Assembly: GCF_009905375.1 (NCBI RefSeq)
Contig: NC_133653.1
Span: forward strand, 55,562,996 to 55,626,995
Direction: 5' to 3'
Length of the DNA: 64,000 nucleotides
DNA from: Apium graveolens
Taxonomy: Eukaryota > Streptophyta > Magnoliopsida > Apiales > Apiaceae
A model generated the notes under the pieces. It ran no database searches. It was not told the DNA's origin and saw only the letters and a list, made by a program, of their open reading frames with translations. Positions 57,000 to 64,000 of the stretch are shown here, piece after piece (position 1 is the stretch's first letter; each line of letters opens with the position of its first letter). The translations under genes were made by a program, and so were the position numbers.

Positions 57000-59900
57000 A
57001 TCTCTCAAGAAAGGTAAAAATCTTTGACCCAACTTTATTTAAGATTTAAGTTCAAGATACTTTTAGTATGTAGTTGTAAACATAGTTTTGGTGGGAGTAT
57101 TGTTGTATTCTTGATGTTTAGCTAAGTATATTTAAGGTTGATTGTTGTTGCCTCAAGAACATAATGTTCTTGAGAGAAGTTAGTGTGTTGATGATGATAT
57201 ATTAATTGTTGGTGATAGTATAATGATTTAAGGCGTAAATGAAACTCCGATCGTAACCGTAATCTCGTTAAAATGACCAAAAAATAACTTTAAGTTTCTG
57301 CAGAAATTCCTGAAGATGTAAACTATAGTTTCTTGAAAAATAACCCTTGATTATTATTTAAAATGTTATAAGGATCGTTTAGGCGCTTTAATCGCTTGAT
57401 TCTGATTTACGGATCAAAAGTTATGGCCGTTTTACTAAAAGGGCTTTACGCGACAAAAACTGCTACGAATTACGAACTTTGAAAATATAAAGGATTGAGT
57501 TATAAATGCTCATAAATCATGAAATTTTTTCAAAGATTAAGAAATAGAGTTTATTAGCTTTCATAAAAATTTGAAGTAAAAATGTTGATTTTTCAAGTTT
57601 ATAAAAATGTCGGAGCCGAGGTCGCGCGGAGTACGAATATCAAAACAACCCCCTGTTAGGAAACTGTCACTTCGGAATTTTCACCCCTGTTACCAGAAAA
57701 CTATTTTTAAATAATGTGTTCTAAATTTGTCTAGATCGTGCACGCGAAAACGGTGCGTCAATTGAGTTAACGGTTTGAGAGATATCAACGTTTTAGTGAA
57801 AACTGTTTGAATAGTAAAACTCGATAGTTGACCGAACTTTTGAAATGTTTTTCACCTAATTAAATTCATTTTATCAAAATGAAACTTTTAGGATAAATAT
57901 TATAATCATTCAAGAAGCTCCTCGAGGTGGTTTCGTATTAAAAAATTAATTTTAAGATTTATTAAAAATGATAGCGTGCAAGCCGCGTAATAGTAATATT
58001 CGGTAAAGTCAATTCTAGAAGACCACTTTGACCATCCGTTTCGACCAAGGAGTGATACTTATTTCGAGTCGGTCAAATAATGAAAGTTATGAAGTATGGA
58101 ACTTATTAGAAATATAAGTTGGTGATGAGAGTAGAAATACTGATTAAGATTATGATGTTTGTTGATTAGAAAACCCGGAATGAGAGGAAGTCAAGGAAAC
58201 GTGTCTTGGACTCCAGGTAAGTTTTCAAACCCTACCTTTTTAGAACTGTTGTGTTGTGACTGCTTTTAAATACTGCAATATATGCATGATAATTTTTTTA
58301 CGGCAATTTATAAATTGTTATATTTTGAATCATAAGATATGATGATTTTGGTATAACAAAGTACCGGATAAATGATATATTTAGACCGAGGATTGGTCGG
58401 TGTAAGGTTATAAAAACCCGGAAGTATTCCGGAGTTGTTATATTTGAGAAATGTTAACGTTATAGAGTAGTATGACATGTATATTATAGACCGAGAGTCG
58501 GTCGATATGTATATTATAGTAAATACCCGGGAATCATCCCGGGTATGTTTTGGACGATCGAAAGTCCGTATTTATTTTATTCCAAAGGACTCGATGTCCA
58601 CTTGTGAATTATTAAATACCTCGAATTTATTTAAAACGATTTCCAAAGATCGTATTCCTTCAACTATATTTAATCACTCGAACAATGAATATTATTTCGG
58701 ATATTCATTTTAAATAGGAGAAGTATACTCCAACAATTATTTGTTTTAAACTCGATTACTTATATCTACCAAAGATTACTTTAACTACTTAAACATAAAT
58801 AAGTTGAGGAATATTGTTTCAATATTCTTTTAAAAGTCTAACTATTCGAGGTTTAATTATTTATCGATTATCGTTTAATTATTTATTATTTATTAAAGGG
58901 TTTATTTATTATTTAAAAATCATAGAACCTGATTTAAAATACTTTCTGATTTTCGGAAAATCATTCGAATAATTTCAAATCATCGGAGAATATTATCCCG
59001 AGTTATTTAATATTTTGAATATAGTTTCAAGGAGAAACTTTTCCCCCTTATTTAATTATCTGTTGACAACGGTCAACTCACATCCTTAGTACTTCCTCCG
59101 AAAATTTCGGAAGTACGTATATATATATACACATTTGTATCTTAGTAAGATAAACTATTTCTATCAACAAGTAAAACGCTTGGGGGACTTCGATGTGGTT
59201 TGAGTTCTCGAGATATGATAGAATTCTTTTAAAGGACAAGGGAGGGGTAGACTCTGGTACTATGTGTGCTAGATGGACTACCAAAGGTACCGCAGGCGAA
59301 GGTACTCTCTGTACTCAGGAACTTGTGAAGTATGTGTATACCCAAAAATGGGACATGTAGCCCAAATGCGGCAAGGGTGATAACCGGGATACAAAGGTGT
59401 CGTCCTTCTACTAATAGAAAAGGTTACTATTATCGTATTACGACTGATCATTGTATGCGGTGGCTCCAACGAGTATCCTATTCTTCCAATTGGAATTGTG
59501 ATGCAATACCGTAACCCAAGCCTAGGTGCTGGGTTTACTATTAAAGTATTCACAGGTTAATAAAATCCACTAAAGGATTGTTTTTGTAAAAGGCGTGTAT
59601 CATCAAGGGAAACTATTTTCGAATAAAACGTAATTATCAAATATGATATTTTACGTGAGTTTATCATATAGTCATTTTCATACTGTACATTATTATGCTA
59701 GGCATTATAGCTCACTCTTGCTTTCTTTTAAGTCATACAACACAACAGATAACCAGTATGTCAGTGTGGGACTTAGTCACTTGCAGTCATGGGGAGGATC
59801 CCTCGCAGCTTTGTCTCAGGTGTGCCAGAGTATCAGATAGGTATAAGATATCAGTCGTAATTATTATAACTTCATGTAGAGGTTATGAATAATTGTTTGA

Positions 59901-60096
59901 GATCCTGTAAAGTACATTTGTGTTTTAATAACAGATGATACTTGTTGTACGTTGTTTCTAAGGCTATAACTTATGAGTATGTGAGATTGGGGGTCTGTGA
60001 TATGGAATTATTGGATTATTGAGTTAATGCAGGTTACACATGATTGAAGGATTGCATGACGACCCAGATTCCTGACCCCAGATTTGGGGCGTTACA
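57000..60096 (+). repeat. Tekay-3 5' LTR (start unresolved)
   Basis: The end CCCCAGATTTGGGGCGTTACA at 60096 matches the sense-strand end of the Tekay-2 LTR, and a tRNA-Met primer site follows. Interior sequence has the long, AT-rich Tekay style, and a segment near 57230-57270 resembles the Tekay-2 LTR near 26110-26160 in reverse. A splice-donor-like CAGGTAAGT is at 58214-58222. The start lies somewhere between 56281 and about 57200 and is not located. Small ORFs in it look incidental. Confidence 0.7.
58211..58224 (+). other. splice-donor-like motif in Tekay-3 LTR
   Basis: CTCCAGGTAAGTTT matches the 5' splice site consensus. Counterparts with GC instead of GT lie in the other Tekay LTRs. Confidence 0.5.
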
Positions 60097-61805
60097 GAAA
60101 TGGTATCAGAGCCTTAAGTTATAGTACTTAGAGACGAGAGTGTTAGGATTTTTTCTAGATGCGAGATTGCGTAAGAGCTCATATAGAGTTCATCATTGGA
60201 CTACCAGATGTAGCCCAATGGGTAGGTGATGATAAGTGTATATTTGAGGTATTAAATCATGACTAATAGGACCAATGGAGAATATCAGAATGATGATGAG
60301 GAGAAAAATTAGAATCTTATTTGATTTGGCAAGGATGTGGATGTAGAACTTGGAGCTGAGTCTCCAGAGTATTTGGGGTAAAGACGATATTACCAACACC
60401 ATATATAAATTTTGATAACACGAGCCTTGTTACTCGTAGTTCTTTATAGGCTGCCCATGAAGGGGCATTACATGTGAGAACCATAGAGTCCAATTATTAA
60501 TATACAGTTGAGGTTATTGACCAAAACTAGTTAAAGGTGTCATTTTACCAAGGAGGATGTGAATATTGTATTAATCACGAATTCACCAGAGATTGTGTCC
60601 AATATACCCTTAAGGATATTTTCTATTAAGGAAGATTTAAATGTAATATAAGAATGTTAACCTAAGACGACTACACTACATGGTATTATTAGTGTGCTTA
60701 ACATGTAAGGTTATGATGGTTTAGCTCAGAGATCGAGAGCATCGAGAATTAATGGCATGACTACAATTGGATGGCGTAAAATTACAATGAGCGATAGTTC
60801 GATCTTAGAACCTTTTAAAAAGGATAGACCAGTGAGTCTAATGTGGAATTCTTCGGTAGATATGATGTCAGAGGCTACGTATATATACACGTAGACCTCT
60901 AATATATTCGGTAACGTATGTTCAATTACACACACATGCCTCTGAACTTATGGACTGGATTGAGATCCCTAAGAGATCTCTTTGATCTATTCCCAAGGGG
61001 AACTGGCCACTTATAGTTAGTAACAGATGCGTGTAGCAGGCAACTATCGGCTTAACAGATGTTTTTGGAATATTCCTGAGTATGGTCTTCGAGGTAAAAT
61101 ACCGGAATGACAGATATACGTGGGAAAGTAAAGATTAGTAAGTGATATTAAAATGATGAGAAAGAGACGCTAGCTGAAACATGGAATTACAAAGACGAAG
61201 AGGTGGTATCATCCTCAGGCGGATAATAAAGAGAGTTAGGATAATTAGTGAAATATTTTGGCACCTACTCACTGTCATGTTACTCCCTCCAAATTGTTGA
61301 TCATTCGTATCGCCTTGATAAGTCATATCAGGCAATCCTTTTCGTTCCCTACTTTGAACTTCTGATGTGACCATATTGAATAGTCTTTATCCGTATCAGG
61401 ACTTGTTCAATTCTTTTAGTTAATCCATGAACTTTCATTCATAGATTATGATCTTCTTGTTCAACTCAGAGATATTTACACTTCATTTCAATTATCCAAG
61501 AAAATTTTTTTTTATTATAAATTTTCCTTCAATTCATCGATGAATATTCATAATGAGTATCTTCATTTGATTCTTCTTTCATACTTACTCTTCTCAGTCG
61601 AGATTGTAAATATCTAACAAATTGTTAAAAATATGGATGATCTAATATCCATATATTCCTCGTGAATCCTTTTCTTCTAATCGTGATGAACTTATATATT
61701 GAACTTTGAAATCATAGTAAGGGTATCGATTTGGTATTGGTATTCCAAATTCAATTCTATTTGAGAATCTTACAAAGTATGTGAATGAGGACACATCTGA
61801 GTGTA
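60097..61805 (+). other. Tekay-3 internal leader, no clear gene
   Basis: Starts with a primer site for initiator tRNA-Met (TGGTATCAGAGC, 60101-60112). About 1.7 kb follow with no ORF over 80 codons on the element strand and no recognisable gag or pol motif. It may be an untranslated leader, a decayed gag or a non-autonomous interior. The element appears cut by the Athila-like LTR at about 61806. Confidence 0.6.
60101..60112 (+). promoter_or_regulatory. Tekay-3 primer binding site (tRNA-iMet)
   Basis: TGGTATCAGAGC, four bases after the LTR end. Confidence 0.88.
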
Positions 61806-62048
61806 TGATAAGTGACATTTTATACCACTTAGAACATCTTAAAATGGCTTAAATTGGCGCCTTAAAATCAAGTATTTTGTGTATTTGATGCGTTTTTCTA
61901 GTGTTTATGCAATTCAGGGTATTAGTTGCATTTCGAAGGAGTAATCATCAAGATTAAGCCTTGGCATGTGTTCACCATTGCGAGAGGAAAGAAAGGGGCA
62001 GATTACGGCGAAGAAACGGAGCAAACTCAGGATTTTTCCAGTATGGTC

Positions 62049-62119
62049 CTGAGCGCCCGCTCAGCTATGCTATAGCTGAGCGGGCCGCGCAGAAAGCTGA
62101 GCGCCCGCTCAGCTATGCT
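62049..62119 (+). repeat. GC-rich direct and inverted repeats in Athila-like LTR
   Basis: A 23-bp direct repeat (62049-62071 and 62097-62119) contains GAGCGCCCGCTCAGC. At 62055-62085 a perfect 14-bp inverted repeat, GCCCGCTCAGCTAT and its complement, has a 3-base loop. Confidence 0.9.
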
Positions 62120-62216
62120 GAGCGGCCGCGCAGGGTCGGGGAAAAAGATAAATTATTTTAGGACTTCTACTTCTGTTTGGCTTCCACTTCTATGTAATCT
62201 GAGTTTTATGGGACTA

Positions 62217-62226
62217 TTATATAAGT
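62217..62226 (+). promoter_or_regulatory. Athila-like LTR TATA box
   Basis: TTATATAAGT, about 130 bp after the hairpin, likely at the U3/R boundary. Confidence 0.55.
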
Positions 62227-63262
62227 AGATTTAGAGACGTTTTCAGGAAGTTGGATCGTGGTATTAAGCAAGGAGCGAAGGAGATAAGGAAGAAGACCGT
62301 TTTAGCACACAGCAACGAAGATGAAGCATATTTTCTTGTGATTCTTATTTTGTTGTAATATTGGATGCTAGTTTTCTTACTTTGAACTTAATTACTCTTG
62401 TGACGTACTCTGATTTAATATAATTAGTTTAGTTATTACTTTCTTGTGTGTGTTTATAATGATTTCATATGAACCCATGATGACGATAAGTGCTATTATG
62501 GGCTAATCGTGATCATGGGGTCGTAACGGATTTACTATGGAAATCTTTAGTTAATTGTTTAATACTTTAGTGTGTGATGATTGTATGATATCTAGTATTG
62601 GTTGTGCGTATTCGTCTTATGTGCGTCACGAACATATAAGATAGGGTGTTAATCTCTTGTGAAGCGATGGTGGATCTTGAGATTTAGAACTTGCCATGCT
62701 AGCATAGGTTCATGTATGATGTGCATGATTAGTGGGTAACTCTAATAGTTTTATTCGCCATGTGTAATCAAAAGGAATAACTTGTGCTTAATTCGTTGTG
62801 TTGTCAATTTCTGTAGACATATAGGAACTCAACATAATTGATGCCTATTCAACTTCTATCTTAATTGTAGATGCTTGGTAGAATGGTATGAGTACAATGA
62901 AAGTTGGCTTTTATCAGTTTCGTGTTATTCGATTAATATCATCACTATCACATGCTAAAGGTAATAACAATAACTATTGAAGGAAGTAGTAATGAAGTTA
63001 TGATCTCATGAGTGTTTTAATATTGTTGATTAAAGTGTTATTTAAGTGATAAACTAAGTAATTAATTGTAGTTAATATTTAGTCAACAATTCTAAGTGTT
63101 AGTGTCTTAACATTGAGAAGTAATCATACGTTGGTGTGTGAGTTTAATTAAACGATAATTAGTCTGAGTCTCTGTGGGAATGAACTAGAAAGTATTTTAT
63201 ATTACTTGCGAACGCATATACTTGCGTGTATTTTAGCGCGTGTTTTCGCCCTAACAAGTTTT

Positions 63263-63280
63263 TGGCGCCGCTGCCGGGGA
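63263..63280 (+). promoter_or_regulatory. Athila-like primer binding site (tRNA-Asp)
   Basis: TGGCGCCGCTGCCGGGGA, the form used by Athila-type elements with tRNA-Asp, six bases after the LTR. Confidence 0.85.
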
Positions 63281-63397
63281 CTCGGCGTATTTGTTTAGTT
63301 TATGTACTTACCATCATTGGTCATTAGGACTCAGTGATTAGGACGTAGTTGTTACTTATTGTTTCTGGTTGTGTTTCAGGTACTTTAGCGAGCGTTT

Positions 63398-64000
63398 ATG
63401 GAAACTCGTTCTCGTACTCGCAAGAGGACTTTAGATACAGCTGAGGAGACAGACGAAGTTCTTGATATTCCGGAGAAGATAGATTTTGAAGATTCGGATT
63501 CAGGAACTGAGCAGAAAGAACCAGTAATCATGGGTGATCGTATTGTTTTGGCTGATCCAGCTCTTATGGACTTTTCTCGGCCTAATATTGATGACATTCA
63601 GTCAAGCATTCTTCATCCGGCTATTCAAGCTAACACCTTTGAAATCAAGCCGGGCACTATTCAGATGGTGCAGAATTCTGTTTCTTTTGGAGGAGCTGCG
63701 ACTGAAGACCCCAACATGCACATAAGAAATTTTGTCGAGATCTGCAGCACTTTCAAGTATAATGGCGTGACTGATGAGGCTATCAAGATGAGGCTTTTCC
63801 CATTCTCACTGAGGGACAAAGCTAAGGACTAGTTACATTCTGAACCAGCTGGGTCCATCTTTACTTGGCAAGATCTTGCGCAAAAGTTTCTGGTGAAGTT
63901 TTATCCAATGGCAAAGACTGCTGCTATGAGGAGTGCTCTTACTCAGTTTGCGCAGCAACCTACAGAATCTATGTGCGAAGCTTGGGAACGCTACAAGGAA
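63398..64000 (+). pseudogene. Athila-like gag, N-terminal part
   Basis: The ATG at 63398 gives METRSRTRKRTLD, an acidic segment, then the Athila-type gag core with NMHIRNFVEICSTFKYNGVT and AIKMRLFPFSLRDKAKD. A TAG at 63830-63832 falls where this family has Trp. The same frame continues to the window edge with LHSEPAGSIFTWQDLAQKFL and EAWERYKE. So only one nonsense change is visible in 201 codons, and the element may be fairly recent. Gag forms the particle core and binds RNA. Confidence 0.85.

Larger units (their letters stand above)
61806..63256 (+). repeat. Athila-like 5' LTR
   Basis: The end CGCCCTAACA at 63256 precedes the primer site. The start is placed at TGATAAGTGACATTTTATAC (61806), the best TG candidate; the other LTR is outside the window, so this edge is uncertain. 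Contains a GC-rich palindromic duplication (62049-62119) in otherwise AT-rich sequence and a TATA box near 62217. Confidence 0.65.
61806..64000 (+). mobile_element. Athila-like Ty3/gypsy element, 5' end
   Basis: 5' LTR (about 61806-63256), primer site complementary to tRNA-Asp, and gag running off the window. The tRNA-Asp primer and the gag wording place it with Athila/Tat-type gypsy elements, distinct from the Tekay elements here. Confidence 0.82.

Noticed and set aside
61961..62161. 66-codon ORF over the GC-rich hairpin
   Set aside because: Sits in the U3 of the Athila-like LTR; repeat structure explains its repeated RPLSYA-type peptide.

Overview
This window is plant heterochromatin-type DNA made almost entirely of nested LTR retrotransposons. 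I found no host gene, tRNA, rRNA or CRISPR array. The polyproteins (Ty1/copia elements with a large extra 3' ORF, Ty3/gypsy chromoviruses with a chromodomain, an Athila-type element with a tRNA-Asp primer site), the initiator-tRNA-Met primer sites and the low GC content point to a eudicot with a repeat-rich genome. I cannot name the species from the sequence alone.

Element names are mine. The oldest visible backbone is Copia-D (+ strand, resumes at 54009). Copia-B (-) appears to sit in it (8186-13983 plus 51007-54008). Copia-A (- strand, 13984-51006, target duplication GTCTT) sits inside the integrase of Copia-B. Tekay-1 (- strand, 23168-46881, target duplication CAAAT) sits inside the integrase of Copia-A. 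Tekay-2 (- strand, about 23452-37080) sits inside the left LTR of Tekay-1. That gives five levels, two of them proved by matching 5-bp duplications.

Left flank (1-8185): the 3' end of Copia-C (+) has inserted into the 3' ORF of Copia-B. A Tekay-1-like LTR (1-1270 plus 4305-5732) lies in Copia-C, and a solo LTR (1271-4299, target duplication TTCTG) lies in that LTR. Right flank (54009-64000): the Copia-D RT-RNase H remnant and start of its LTR, then the long 5' LTR and leader of Tekay-3 (+), then the 5' LTR, primer site and gag of an Athila-like element that runs off the window.

All long coding regions are broken by stops or frameshifts. Decay follows the nesting order: Tekay-2 LTRs are nearly identical, Tekay-1 has few stops, and Copia-A, -B and -D are progressively worse. 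The most interesting items are: an intact 170-residue ORF between the primer site and gag of Tekay-1; a small ORF between RNase H and the 3' ORF in both Copia-A and Copia-B; Tekay-2, which has near-identical LTRs around a scrambled, apparently chimeric interior; and a splice-donor-like motif shared by the LTRs of several otherwise different Tekay families.
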